Part shown: piece by piece, positions 17,829-26,483 of the stretch
How positions within the stretch are numbered: position 1 is the stretch's first letter
Layout of the letters: each line of letters begins with the position of its first letter
Source of the DNA: JBEKTW01 sp049515655
GTDB taxonomy: Bacteria; Bacteroidota; Ignavibacteria; UBA10030; SZUA-254
Length of the DNA stretch: 64,000 nt
Reading direction: 5' to 3'
NCBI GenBank assembly: GCA_049515655.1
Contig: JBEKTW010000019.1
Span: 1-64,000 of the forward strand
Translations under genes and position numbers: made by a program
The notes under the pieces: generated by a model
Told to the model about the DNA's origin: nothing
The model's database searches: none
Seen by the model: the letters and a program-made list of their open reading frames with translations, nothing else

Positions 17829-19094
17829 TCACAACTGGTCAACACTTTCCCGCGCCCGGATCACCCGAACCTCAGCTCCGTCGACGAGAACTTCTGCCGG
17901 CCGCGGGCGGGCATTGTAGTTCGACGAAAGAGCGTAGCCGTACGCCCCGGAACAGAGTACCGCGAGATAATCGCCACGCCCGACGCGCGGCAGCTTCCTG
18001 TCCAGCGCGATGAAATCTCCCGACTCACACAGGGGACCGACAACATCGACCGTTTCGTGCGGTGCGTCCTGGATGCGGAGAGGAACGACCTGGTGATACG
18101 AATGATAGAGACTCGGACGGATCAGGTCGTTCATCCCGGCATCGACAATGACGAACCTTTTCTCACTGTTCTCCTTTGTGTAGAGAACTCTGGCGAGCAA
18201 AACGCCTGCATGAGCGACAATGGATCGACCGGGTTCAATCAAAATCTTACACTTCGTCTCTTTCAGGACAAGCAGAATCGCCTGCAGAAGCGCCACCGTC
18301 GTAATCCCCGAATCAGTGGCTTCTTCATCCAGGGGCAAAGACGGATGCGTGACAAAGTCATGATACTGAACGCCGAACCCCCCGCCGAAGTTCAGGTGAT
18401 GGATCGGAATACCCGCCGACCGGAGTCTTTGCACGAGCGCGCGCGCCTGGTCGGCGGCGGCAACGAAGGCTTCGGAGTTTGTAATCTGCGAGCCGATGTG
18501 ATTGTGAATGCCAACGACGTCAATTCCCGGCAGCGTGAGAGCTTTCTGCAGGATGGCGGCGGCATCGGAGGATTCGACTCCGAACTTATTCGACTTCTTT
18601 CCGGTCGTGATGTACGGATGCGTTCCGGCATCCAGGTCAAAACTAACGCGAAGTAAAATCCGGGCGCGCACACCCAGACGTTTCGCGATCGCCGATATGA
18701 CTCCCAACTCTTCCTCCGATTCAACATTCAGCGAGAGGATGTTCTCACTGAGAGCGAATTCAATTTCGTCATCCCGCTTCCCCACGCCGCTGTACGTGAT
18801 CTTGTCGGGTGGAAAACCGGCCCGGAGGGCCATTTGCAGCTCTCCCGCCGAACCGACCCCCGCGCCGATGCCCTCCTGCGCGATCAGACGTAGAATTTCC
18901 CTGTTGGCGTTCGCTTTCACCGCGTAGCATGAAAGATGGTCGATATCTCCGAACGCGTTTTCAATGTGACGGCAATGGTCGATGATGGAATTCTTGCTGT
19001 AGACATAGAGAGGCGTTCCAAACCGGCCGGCAAGTTCTTCCGCCAGGACAGCTTCACACCGGAGGCGCCGGTCCTTATAATTGAATTCTCGCAT
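17829..19094 (-). CDS. lysA: Diaminopimelate decarboxylase
   Basis: LysA is the PLP enzyme that makes lysine from meso-diaminopimelate. In this 421-residue protein the PLP lysine is Lys60 in CYAVKANANREI. The glycine-rich phosphate loop is LNFGGGFGVQY, the segment EPGRSIVAHAGVLL follows, and the active-site cysteine of the partner subunit is in GPLCESGDFI. Tyr in CSGAYGYALSSNYNARPRP also fits the family. It lies 25 bases downstream of the aspartokinase gene and 229 bases upstream of asd. A long frame on the opposite strand is an artefact of its codon bias. Confidence 0.96.
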   Translation of the reverse strand: MREFNYKDRRLRCEAVLAEELAGRFGTPLYVYSKNSIIDHCRHIENAFGDIDHLSCYAVKANANREILRLIAQEGIGAGVGSAGELQMALRAGFPPDKITYSGVGKRDDEIEFALSENILSLNVESEEELGVISAIAKRLGVRARILLRVSFDLDAGTHPYITTGKKSNKFGVESSDAAAILQKALTLPGIDVVGIHNHIGSQITNSEAFVAAADQARALVQRLRSAGIPIHHLNFGGGFGVQYHDFVTHPSLPLDEEATDSGITTVALLQAILLVLKETKCKILIEPGRSIVAHAGVLLARVLYTKENSEKRFVIVDAGMNDLIRPSLYHSYHQVVPLRIQDAPHETVDVVGPLCESGDFIALDRKLPRVGRGDYLAVLCSGAYGYALSSNYNARPRPAEVLVDGAEVRVIRARESVDQL

Positions 19095-19119
19095 TCCGGA
19101 TCTTCAACCTTCAGAAATC

Positions 19120-20487
19120 TCAGTCATGGGCCGCAAAGAACTCCTCGTGCAATACGCGGACGGCGTTGTCCGCGGCGCCCTCATCCACAACGAGTGTGAT
19201 GTTGATCTCCGAAGCGCCTTCGGAAACCATTTCGACATTGACCTGGGCGCGAGCGAGCGCCCCAAACACCCGCGCCGCGATTCCCGGAGTGTCCTTCATT
19301 CTCTCGCCGACGATGCAGATAATCGCTCTGCCGGAAGCAACGCGCGTCTCGCCAATTTGCTCAAGTTCTGCCCGGATCGCATCGAGGCCGTCCTTGCTGT
19401 CGATCGTCACCGAGACACTCACTTCCGATGTGGAAACTACATCGACACTCTTCTGATGGTCGGCAAAAATGGAGAAAATCCTTGCGAGAAATCCGTGGGC
19501 CAGCAGCATGCGGGAGGATGACACGTTGACCAGCGTGATACCTTTCTTCGAAGCTATCGATTTGACGGGAAACTTCCCGCTTGTTGCCGGGGTCTTGAGG
19601 ATGAGGGTACCCTTGAGCTCGGGTCTCCGTGAATTCAGTACGCGCACGGGAATATTCCGCTGGACGGCGGGCAGGATCGTCTTCGGATGAAGAACCTTCG
19701 CCCCAAAATACGCAAGCTCGGAGGCTTCATCGAAACTCATTTGCTGGACGATCTTCGCTTCGGGGACAATTCGCGGGTCGGCTGTCATCATGCCGTCGAC
19801 GTCGGTCCAAATCTGGATTTCTTCCGCACCGAGAGCCGCGCCGAAAATTGCGGCGCTGTAATCCGAACCGCCGCGGCCGATGGTCGTCGTAGCACCGTCC
19901 TCCGTCGCGCCGATGAACCCCTGGGTCATCACCGTCTTCCCGGATTTCAGGACGGGCATCAGGACCTCAGTCACGCGTTCAGAAAGGACATCGAACATCG
20001 GATGCGCGGAGCCGAAGTGCGCGTCGGTAATCATTATGGAACGGGCGTCGAGAAGCTCTGCCTGCAGCCCATCCTGCAAGAGTGCCGCCTCGATGATGAG
20101 TGACGACAAACGCTCGCCGTACGAAGAAAACGTATCGAGGGACCGGTTCGTGAGTTCTCCGAGCAGGTACACGCCCATGACAAGATTTCGAAGTTCTTCA
20201 AAAAGTGCGCTCACCGCATCGCGAACGCGGTCGCTCGTCGGCGGATACAATAGTCCATCAATGATCGCCCGATGCCGTTCATGGAGCCTACTCAGTAAAC
20301 CGGTAGAGGCATCCTTATCACCTTTGCGAGCCAATTGCGCAACCTTGATGAGGTCATTGGTCACGCCGGCACATGCCGACACGACCACCAGGGGACGCCG
20401 CCCCATCTCACGTCTCACGATGGTGACCACCCGCTTGATACTCGCGGCGTCTTCAACGGAAGTGCCGCCAAACTTCATGACGATCAT
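19120..20487 (-). CDS. lysC: Aspartate kinase (monofunctional, lysine-sensitive type)
   Basis: Aspartokinase phosphorylates aspartate at the head of the lysine/threonine/methionine pathway. The 455-residue length and the N terminus MKFGGTSVEDAASIKRV match the monofunctional class with two C-terminal ACT domains. The catalytic half also shows VVVSACAGVTNDLIK, GFIGATEDGATTTIGRGGSDYSA (split here for reading) and IWTDVDGMMTADPRIV. The ACT pair spans about 310-455 (GITLVNVSSSRML, CIVGERMKDTPGIAARVFGAL). It overlaps the upstream DUF1611 gene by four bases (ATGA type), so the two are translationally coupled. Feedback by lysine is the usual control but cannot be read from sequence. Confidence 0.95.
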   Translation of the reverse strand: MIVMKFGGTSVEDAASIKRVVTIVRREMGRRPLVVVSACAGVTNDLIKVAQLARKGDKDASTGLLSRLHERHRAIIDGLLYPPTSDRVRDAVSALFEELRNLVMGVYLLGELTNRSLDTFSSYGERLSSLIIEAALLQDGLQAELLDARSIMITDAHFGSAHPMFDVLSERVTEVLMPVLKSGKTVMTQGFIGATEDGATTTIGRGGSDYSAAIFGAALGAEEIQIWTDVDGMMTADPRIVPEAKIVQQMSFDEASELAYFGAKVLHPKTILPAVQRNIPVRVLNSRRPELKGTLILKTPATSGKFPVKSIASKKGITLVNVSSSRMLLAHGFLARIFSIFADHQKSVDVVSTSEVSVSVTIDSKDGLDAIRAELEQIGETRVASGRAIICIVGERMKDTPGIAARVFGALARAQVNVEMVSEGASEINITLVVDEGAADNAVRVLHEEFFAAHD

Positions 20488-21554
20488 GATGCCGAAGTTT
20501 CCTTTCTTTTACAGTCAAGATGTTCCAGAATCGCATCGGCAAGCCTCTTCACGTCCGGCGCGAGAACATCGCCGACCGGCAGGCCCGTCTGTTCTTCCAA
20601 TGAGCGTTGTGCGAACCCCGCCTGCCGGGGAGTCATGAGAGTCGTGTTGATGGCCACGACAACAACCTTTGAGGACTTGAACGGAGCGAGGATCATTTCG
20701 TGAATCCCGATGAGGCGTTTCACATCATCGATTGAAAAATCATAATCATCGGCATGCCTGGCCGGATGGTGCACCATCACCATCGCGTCGGGCATCACGC
20801 CATGCATGAGACCGAGCGTCACACTCGAATACCCCTGGTGCGTGAGCGAGCCCTGTCCCTCGACATGAATGAATTTCTTGCCCTCGGCCGCCCTTTTGTC
20901 AATTTCCATTTCGATCGATCCGGCAACGTAGTCGCTAACCACGGAATCGACGGCGATTCCCCTGCCCGACAGCAGGATTCCCGTCTGACCCGTCGCGAGA
21001 AAATCCGAGGACAGGCCGCGGCGCTCGAACTCGCGATGCAATTCAAACGAGGCGGTCATTTTCCCCACGTTACAATCCGTCCCGACGGTGAGGATCGTTT
21101 TTGAGGTTCGGGTTTTCCAATGACCCTGCGAGATTGCTTCGTACTCGATCGGAACCCGCCGTAAGTCATCAATGGTCACGTTGTTCGCCTTTGCACACTT
21201 CACAAATTCCTCATCGTCGGATAGAAGAGTGTGCAAGCCACTGATAATGTTCAACCCGTTCTCAATGGCTTCCCTCACAATATGCCTCCAGGAATCGGGC
21301 AGCTTCCCCCCTGTTGGAGCGATTCCGATCAAGAGAGTGTCGGGCTTCCTCTGCAACCCCGACCTGAGGTCCGGAACAACCGGAATATTTCCGCCGAATC
21401 CCAGGACGTCCTGTGCCGAACGACCGGCCTGCAGACTGTCGATCACTCCCACCACTTCATCGGGAATGTACCGGATGGCCTGATTTGCCGTCTTTGAGGC
21501 GAGCGGACCGAACCTGCCTTCGGCCAGGATAATAATGCGGCGACGTTGTCTCAT
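20484..21554 (-). CDS. DUF1611 family P-loop protein
   Basis: A 356-residue cytosolic protein with an N-terminal Rossmann-like part (IIILAEGRFGPLASKTANQA, GFGGNIPVVPDL) and a C-terminal P-loop domain whose Walker-like loop is GTDCNVGKMTAS. Later motifs are EGQGSLTHQGYSSVTLGLMHG and VHHPARH. This is the DUF1611 family; some members (DgcN) have been linked to D-glutamate N-acetylation in D-glutamate catabolism. I see no partner epimerase next to it here. Instead it is coupled to aspartokinase by a four-base overlap and starts seven bases after the M50 protease gene, so a role tied to amino-acid or cell-wall precursor metabolism is a reasonable inference. Confidence 0.8.
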   Translation of the reverse strand: MRQRRRIIILAEGRFGPLASKTANQAIRYIPDEVVGVIDSLQAGRSAQDVLGFGGNIPVVPDLRSGLQRKPDTLLIGIAPTGGKLPDSWRHIVREAIENGLNIISGLHTLLSDDEEFVKCAKANNVTIDDLRRVPIEYEAISQGHWKTRTSKTILTVGTDCNVGKMTASFELHREFERRGLSSDFLATGQTGILLSGRGIAVDSVVSDYVAGSIEMEIDKRAAEGKKFIHVEGQGSLTHQGYSSVTLGLMHGVMPDAMVMVHHPARHADDYDFSIDDVKRLIGIHEMILAPFKSSKVVVVAINTTLMTPRQAGFAQRSLEEQTGLPVGDVLAPDVKRLADAILEHLDCKRKETSAS

Positions 21555-21561
21555 CCTGCTG

Positions 21562-22236
21562 TCAAAGGAAGATGTGTATCAGGAATTGAAACGGGAGCGT
21601 AAGTGTCTCAATGATGAACATAAACAGCATGCTGAACGGCGGCCAGCGCATAAGCAAGAGAATGACAAAGATGCCGAAGAATCCAACGCTGCGGTAACGG
21701 TCGCTCAGGTCATCCGGCATCATCGAGGCTGCGACATGAGAACCGTCAAGCGGAGGAATGGGGATCAGATTGAAAACCGCCAGCACGACGTTGAGCGTGA
21801 TGCCGCCCGCAAACATCTTCAGCAGGAACGTCATGAGCTCATCCAGAACAGAACTGGACTGATAGAGTAATGGAGTGATAAGAGCGAGAATGATGAAGAT
21901 AATTGTGCAGGCCAGCGCAAGGAGAATGTTGGAAAGCGGACCCACGACGGAAACCAGCACATCATCTCTGCGGTAGTTTGAAAAATTCATCGGATTCACG
22001 GGCACCGGCTTAGCCCATGCGATGAACACACGCCCGGCGACAAACAGCGAGAACAGCGGTACCAGAATTGAGCCGACGGGGTCAATGTGAGGAATCGGGT
22101 TCAGCGTCAGTCGTCCCATGTCCCTGGCCGTTGTGTCGCCCAATCGCAATGCCATCCAGCCGTGCGCCAGCTCGTGGATCACGACAGAGAATAAAAGAAT
22201 CGGCAAAATATATATTTGCTCAAGCACTGTATTCAA
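21562..22236 (-). CDS. M50 (site-2 protease) family integral membrane metalloprotease
   Basis: A 224-residue polytopic membrane protein. The zinc-binding HELAHG is at about residues 21-26 inside the first membrane segment, and the third ligand lies in NLIPIPPLDGS. The segment KPVPVNPMNFSNYRRDD and VGPLSNILLAL are typical of the compact M50 subfamily without PDZ domains. Such proteins cleave substrates within the membrane; the substrate here is unknown. It is the first gene of a run with DUF1611 and aspartokinase. Its 5' flank is filled with the repeat described at 22.25-22.5 kb. Confidence 0.9.
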   Translation of the reverse strand: MNTVLEQIYILPILLFSVVIHELAHGWMALRLGDTTARDMGRLTLNPIPHIDPVGSILVPLFSLFVAGRVFIAWAKPVPVNPMNFSNYRRDDVLVSVVGPLSNILLALACTIIFIILALITPLLYQSSSVLDELMTFLLKMFAGGITLNVVLAVFNLIPIPPLDGSHVAASMMPDDLSDRYRSVGFFGIFVILLLMRWPPFSMLFMFIIETLTLPFQFLIHIFL

Positions 22237-22249
22237 TCAAAAAAGATGT

Positions 22250-22500
22250 CATCGGTTGTTAGTTCTTGGTTCATTGTCATTGGTCATTGGTCATTGTTCA
22301 TTGTTCATTGTTCATTGTTCATCGGTCCCGGCTTTTAGCTGTTGGCTATTAATTCAAAATTAAAAATGAAAAATTAAAAAACGTTCTGGCATCTCAATAT
22401 CTCAACTACTTAACTACCAGACTATTCAACCACCTAACTACTCCATTTATCCATTACTCCATTCTCCGTTTCCCCCGCTCACCGCTTCACCCTCACTTCA
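22250..22500. repeat. Composite intergenic repeat (TCATTGG-type heptamers plus AT-rich module)
   Basis: The 22237-22506 gap holds seven contiguous seven-base units of the type TCATTGG/TCATTGT (about 22276-22325), then an AT-rich module at 22352-22390. An inverted copy of that module occurs twice at 26005-26044 and 26100-26139, and part of it at 62206-62230. The rest is built on words such as AACTACC and ACTCCATT. No gene is visible here. Confidence 0.8.
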
Positions 22501-22506
22501 CCCTTC

Positions 22507-23397
22507 CTATCCTCGCGGATGAAATGTTCTGTGAACTTCCTTCAAGTACTCCCGGTCGATATGGGTATAAATCTGAGTCGTGGAAATGTCCGCATGGCCG
22601 AGCATCTCCTGAACCGCACGCAAATCCGCACCGCCTTCAAGAAGGTGCGTCGCGAAGGAATGCCGGAAGGTATGCGGATGGACCTCTTTCTTGATGCCGG
22701 CTTTCAACGTATACGCATGGACAATATTCCAGATTGCCATCCGGCTCATCGGGCGCCCGCGGGCGTTCAGGAACAACACATCGCGCCCTCTGCCCTTCCG
22801 TGCAAGCTCGCTGCGCGCCTGACGCTGATACTTTTCGATCCATTCCAACGCTATTTTCCCGATCGGCACGATCCGTTCCTTGGAGCCCTTGCCGAACACG
22901 CGTACGGCGCCGACGTCAAAATACACCTCCGACTGCTTCAGGGAAATCAACTCCGACACACGCACACCGGTAGCATACATCGTTTCGAGAATTGCCTTAT
23001 CGCGAATGCCTCGCGGGCCGATGGTATCCGGTTGATGCAGAATCGCCTCAATTTCGTTCTGGTTCAGGACGTCGGGCAAGGTCCTGGAGAGTTTCGGCGC
23101 GTCGATGTTCTGTGTGGGATCGGTCGCGCTGATTTTTTCGCCCATCAGGAATTTGTGGAATCCTTTGATCGTGGAAAAATTCCTGGAGATACTTTTCGGA
23201 CCCAACCCAAGATCATACAAAGTTGAGAGAAATGCCGAAATATCCGCATCCTTGATCTTGTCGGATGATTTTATCCCCCTCGATTCCAGGAATTGCAGAT
23301 ATCGTACAAGGTCTCGCTTATAGGATTCGACCGTGTTCTCCGACGCATTCTTCTCAACCTCAAGGAAATGAATGTATGATCGGAGGTGCTGGTTCAT
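22507..23397 (-). CDS. xerD: Tyrosine recombinase XerD
   Basis: A 296-residue chromosome-dimer-resolution recombinase. The catalytic set is complete and in register with E. coli XerD: Arg146 (ATGVRVSEL), Lys170 (VFGKGSKER), His242 and Arg245 (HTFRHSFATHLL), His268 (MLGHADISTTQ) and Tyr277 (QIYTHID). The N-terminal SAM-like domain (FLEVEKNASENTVESYKRDL) is normal. It overlaps the 7TM-HD phosphohydrolase gene by four bases, which argues for a fixed chromosomal housekeeping gene rather than a mobile integrase. XerC versus XerD cannot be settled with certainty, but the end DREYLKEVHRTFHPRG is XerD-like. Confidence 0.92.
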   Translation of the reverse strand: MNQHLRSYIHFLEVEKNASENTVESYKRDLVRYLQFLESRGIKSSDKIKDADISAFLSTLYDLGLGPKSISRNFSTIKGFHKFLMGEKISATDPTQNIDAPKLSRTLPDVLNQNEIEAILHQPDTIGPRGIRDKAILETMYATGVRVSELISLKQSEVYFDVGAVRVFGKGSKERIVPIGKIALEWIEKYQRQARSELARKGRGRDVLFLNARGRPMSRMAIWNIVHAYTLKAGIKKEVHPHTFRHSFATHLLEGGADLRAVQEMLGHADISTTQIYTHIDREYLKEVHRTFHPRG

Positions 23398-25841
23398 TGC
23401 GGCTGACCTGTCGACTGATTGCTTTCTGCCGACGCCGGCAGTTTGGCCGGTGCAACCTCCACGACAGGAACTTCGGCGACCGGCGCCGGAACGGCAGCGG
23501 CAGGTTTCGGCTCTTCTCCGGTGCCTGGCTTTGGTGCTTCTGTTCGGGTTGCGGCTACCGGCGATTCCTGCAGTTGTTGTACCGTTTTCCTCTCCGCCGC
23601 GGTTTGCTCGGGATACTCGATCCGCTGATGATGGATGCCGATGAGGATCTTTATAAATGCCTCCTTGATCTTCCTCATGTCCTTGAGCGTCAATTCACAT
23701 TCGTCCAGTTGTCCTTCAATAAACCGCTGCTTGATCAGGTTTTCGACAATCAGCTCAAGCCGCTGGGGAGTAATTTCCTCGATTGTCCTCGTTGCCGCCT
23801 CCACCAAGTCGGCCAGCATCACGATGGCCGTCTCTTTCGATTGTGGTTTCGGCCCCGGATAACAGAAGTCCTCTTCCCGGACCGTATCCTTCGGATTCTT
23901 TCTTGCCGCGGCCTGCTTCAACGCTTTATCGTAGAAGAAAGAGATCCTGTTCGTCCCGTGGTGCTGAGGGATGAAGTCGACGATCCTCTCGGGCAATCCT
24001 TTCTGGCGCGCGAGCTCAATTCCTTCCTTGACGTGCGAAATGATGACGAGCGCGCTCATGCGCGGTTTTAATTTTGAATGCTTGCTGTGCGAGCCTGTCT
24101 GGTTCTCAACGAAATACTCGGGCTTTTCCAGCTTTCCGATGTCGTGGTAGTAAGCCCCCACCCGGGCAAGGATGGGATTAGCCCCAACAGCCTCTGCCGC
24201 GGCCTCGGCAAGATTTCCAATGGTAACACTGTGATGAAATGTCCCCGGAGCTATCTCGGAAAGTTGCCGGAGCAGAGGATGATTGAAGTCCGAAAGCTCC
24301 AGCAGGGTCAGATCCGTTGACACACGAAACACCCGCTCGAAGAAAATTAGCAGGCCGTATGTTAAGACGGGAGAAAACACTGCATTTGCCAGCGCGAACG
24401 TCATTTCAGTGAAGATAGTGTCGAAACTCTCAAATCGTTCCAGCGCAAGGGCGAGGATCGAGGCGGAATACCCCAGGAATATGAACCCGAGCGAGCGGAA
24501 AATCTGGGTCCGGTTACGAATATCCCTCACAGTGTAGGCGCCGAGAGAACCCGCGATGAGCGAGGAAATAGCGACCGCGTAATCGTTGCCGCGTATCCCC
24601 GCGATCAGAAATGCCATGGTCACAGTCCCATAGAGGGCAACGCGCGAATCGAAGATAATCGCCAGGAGCATCGAGGCCGCGGGAACGAAGATAAGATACT
24701 GAACGGGTTGCACGACGTTGACGGAAATCGAAAGATGGGCGAAAAATGTTTCCATGACCAGGAGCAACGCGATCTGCGTAAGCATGGCGTTGCTGTGGAA
24801 AATTTTCTTCCGGAAGAGAAAGAGGTAGATTCCAAAGAGACCGATAACGAGCGCCACGTGGAGGAGAATTCCCCCGCGCTGAATCCATACGTCATTCTCC
24901 GAACCCTGTTCCGCTTTCGCTTTCCTGAATGAATCGAGCTTCAGTTTCACCTCATCGGTGATCCGGTCGTGTTTGCTGACAATCCGCTCATTCTCCTGGA
25001 CAAACCCGAGCGTCCTCGGAACACTCTCTGCGGCGACATTGATAAGACGCTCCGTTTCAAACCGGTTATACACGATGTTCGGTCGAAGAACAGACTGCAG
25101 TATCTGAACGCCAAGACCGAGCATGTCTGATTGCGGGGAAAAGGCACCAAGACGGTCCCGCGCCTCTATTGATGCCGCGGCGACATCGAGGAGCATCTGC
25201 TTTTCTATGATCTCTTCCATGGATCCTTTTCGAAGAGCGAGCCGCTTGTGAGACAGTATCACCGCATCCGAATCGACAACTCCCAGCCGGAGAATCTCAA
25301 CCAGAATCGACTTGAGCGTCCGTTCAAATTGGGGAAGCATGTCATTCGTCTTTCGCCGTTCTGCCGTTCGCCATTGCCCGAGTATGCTCCACTGCCTATC
25401 GGAAATTGCCACGGGAAAGCGATCCATCAACCGGCGGAACTTCACCGAGTCGGTCACGGATCGGGTCCCACGCCATTGACGCTGCGCATCGATCGCCTCT
25501 CGGAGATTGGCCATCACCACGTTCAGGCTTTCGAGGTCGGCCTGCTCCACATCCTGCCGGCGCTCGACGACGGGAATCACAGAAGCAACGGCAGTACGTT
25601 GTTCCTCATCGAGCTGGTGCGGGTCCTTGTAGAGCGGAAATGAGAACGGGGCGATGAGGTCGTTGTTCGTCCACACCGAACCCACCTGGCCGGAAAATTC
25701 GATGGACTCGTTGCTCGGGAACATGAGGACGATCAGCACGACCAGGAAAATCCCTATCAGAACCTTGAGAACAGAGTTATCCTGGAGTCTGAGATTCTTC
25801 AATACACTCAAAAAACCGCTATTCTTCAGTCTTAATTTCAT
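23394..25841 (-). CDS. 7TM-HD family phosphohydrolase (PgpH-like)
   Basis: An 815-residue inner-membrane protein. One N-terminal membrane segment (VLIGIFLVVLIVLMF) is followed by a long extracytoplasmic 7TMR-HDED domain (about 45-310), about seven membrane segments (about 325-515) and a cytoplasmic HD domain (about 545-740). The HD domain carries GTFHHSVTIGNLAEAAAEAV, YYHDIGKLEKPEYF and SHVKEGIELARQKGLP. PgpH proteins of this layout hydrolyse c-di-AMP in Firmicutes; in this phylum the nucleotide specificity is not certain. The last 60 or so residues are an Ala/Pro/Glu low-complexity tail that family members usually lack. It is followed by xerD with a four-base overlap. Confidence 0.92.
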   Translation of the reverse strand: MKLRLKNSGFLSVLKNLRLQDNSVLKVLIGIFLVVLIVLMFPSNESIEFSGQVGSVWTNNDLIAPFSFPLYKDPHQLDEEQRTAVASVIPVVERRQDVEQADLESLNVVMANLREAIDAQRQWRGTRSVTDSVKFRRLMDRFPVAISDRQWSILGQWRTAERRKTNDMLPQFERTLKSILVEILRLGVVDSDAVILSHKRLALRKGSMEEIIEKQMLLDVAAASIEARDRLGAFSPQSDMLGLGVQILQSVLRPNIVYNRFETERLINVAAESVPRTLGFVQENERIVSKHDRITDEVKLKLDSFRKAKAEQGSENDVWIQRGGILLHVALVIGLFGIYLFLFRKKIFHSNAMLTQIALLLVMETFFAHLSISVNVVQPVQYLIFVPAASMLLAIIFDSRVALYGTVTMAFLIAGIRGNDYAVAISSLIAGSLGAYTVRDIRNRTQIFRSLGFIFLGYSASILALALERFESFDTIFTEMTFALANAVFSPVLTYGLLIFFERVFRVSTDLTLLELSDFNHPLLRQLSEIAPGTFHHSVTIGNLAEAAAEAVGANPILARVGAYYHDIGKLEKPEYFVENQTGSHSKHSKLKPRMSALVIISHVKEGIELARQKGLPERIVDFIPQHHGTNRISFFYDKALKQAAARKNPKDTVREEDFCYPGPKPQSKETAIVMLADLVEAATRTIEEITPQRLELIVENLIKQRFIEGQLDECELTLKDMRKIKEAFIKILIGIHHQRIEYPEQTAAERKTVQQLQESPVAATRTEAPKPGTGEEPKPAAAVPAPVAEVPVVEVAPAKLPASAESNQSTGQPQ

Positions 25842-25859
25842 ATACTTTACATAATATCA

Positions 25860-26160
25860 GAAGAAGTTGAGAGAGAAGCAAGATGGAGATGCGGAGAGGA
25901 TGAATGGATTAATGGAGAAATGGAGGAATCGAGGATGGTACGAGATGATGGGATCGGGAGATTGGGAGACGGGGAGATTTGGAGATGATGAGATAGTGAG
26001 ATACGCCAGGACTTTTTTAATTTCTAATTTTGCGTTTTGAATTGAAAGATAAGAGATGATGAGATGATAAGATAATGAGATTGTGAGATGATGAGATTCG
26101 CCAGAACGTTTTTTAATTTTTACTTTTGCATTTTGAATTGGTCGCTGTTTGATGTTTTGG
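25860..26160. repeat. Intergenic repeat with two copies of an AT-rich module and an octamer tract
   Basis: Purine-rich words (GGAGAT, GATGAGAT) fill the start. Two diverged copies of one module of about 40 bases lie at 26005-26044 and 26100-26139. Between them is a tract of six eight-base units of the form GAGATGAT/AAGATAAT (about 26052-26099). The same module occurs inverted at 22352-22390. No coding signal is visible. Confidence 0.75.
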
Positions 26161-26219
26161 GTTCTTGCCCTTAGTTGACAATGCCGGATAAGTTCCGTAG
26201 ATTTGCGAAGTAACTTTAG

Positions 26220-26405
26220 GGTGTGGGAATTGACAAACTTACCATGAGAATCAGAATTCACAGAATGAGAGAATTTCCTGAATAGATCAGAATTCACAGA
26301 ATTATGGGATTTTCAGAATATAGACGACAACAATTCTGTCAATTCTGAAATCCTGAAAATTCTGGATCGGATTTCACAGAATGAGAGAATTTCCTGAATA
26401 AGTAA
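26220..26405. repeat. CAGAATT-word repeat cluster with a 28-base direct repeat
   Basis: The 26.2-26.4 kb stretch is built on the words CAGAATT, TTCTGAAA and ATTCTG. It carries an exact 28-base direct repeat at 26257-26284 and 26373-26400, and several partial inverted copies between them (for example around 26330-26365). Together with the preceding repeat it fills the gap of more than 600 bases upstream of the chimeric NmrA-like gene. Confidence 0.75.
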
Positions 26406-26483
26406 GAGCAAACGGACAAAGTGAATAATTATCAATTTCAGCCTCAGTAAAAATTTAATGAATTTGTAGCAAAATAAGAAAAG

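Noticed and set aside
17622..18656. Plus-strand open frame of 344 codons
   Set aside because: It lies antisense to lysA, has no recognisable domain and is explained by the high GC third positions of the real gene; its first part is repeat DNA.
22276..22325. CRISPR-like array
   Set aside because: Units are seven bases, contiguous and without spacers; no cas genes are in the window.
22507..23397. Mobile-element integrase
   Set aside because: The recombinase is full-length XerD-type and overlaps a housekeeping gene by four bases; no att-like repeats flank it.
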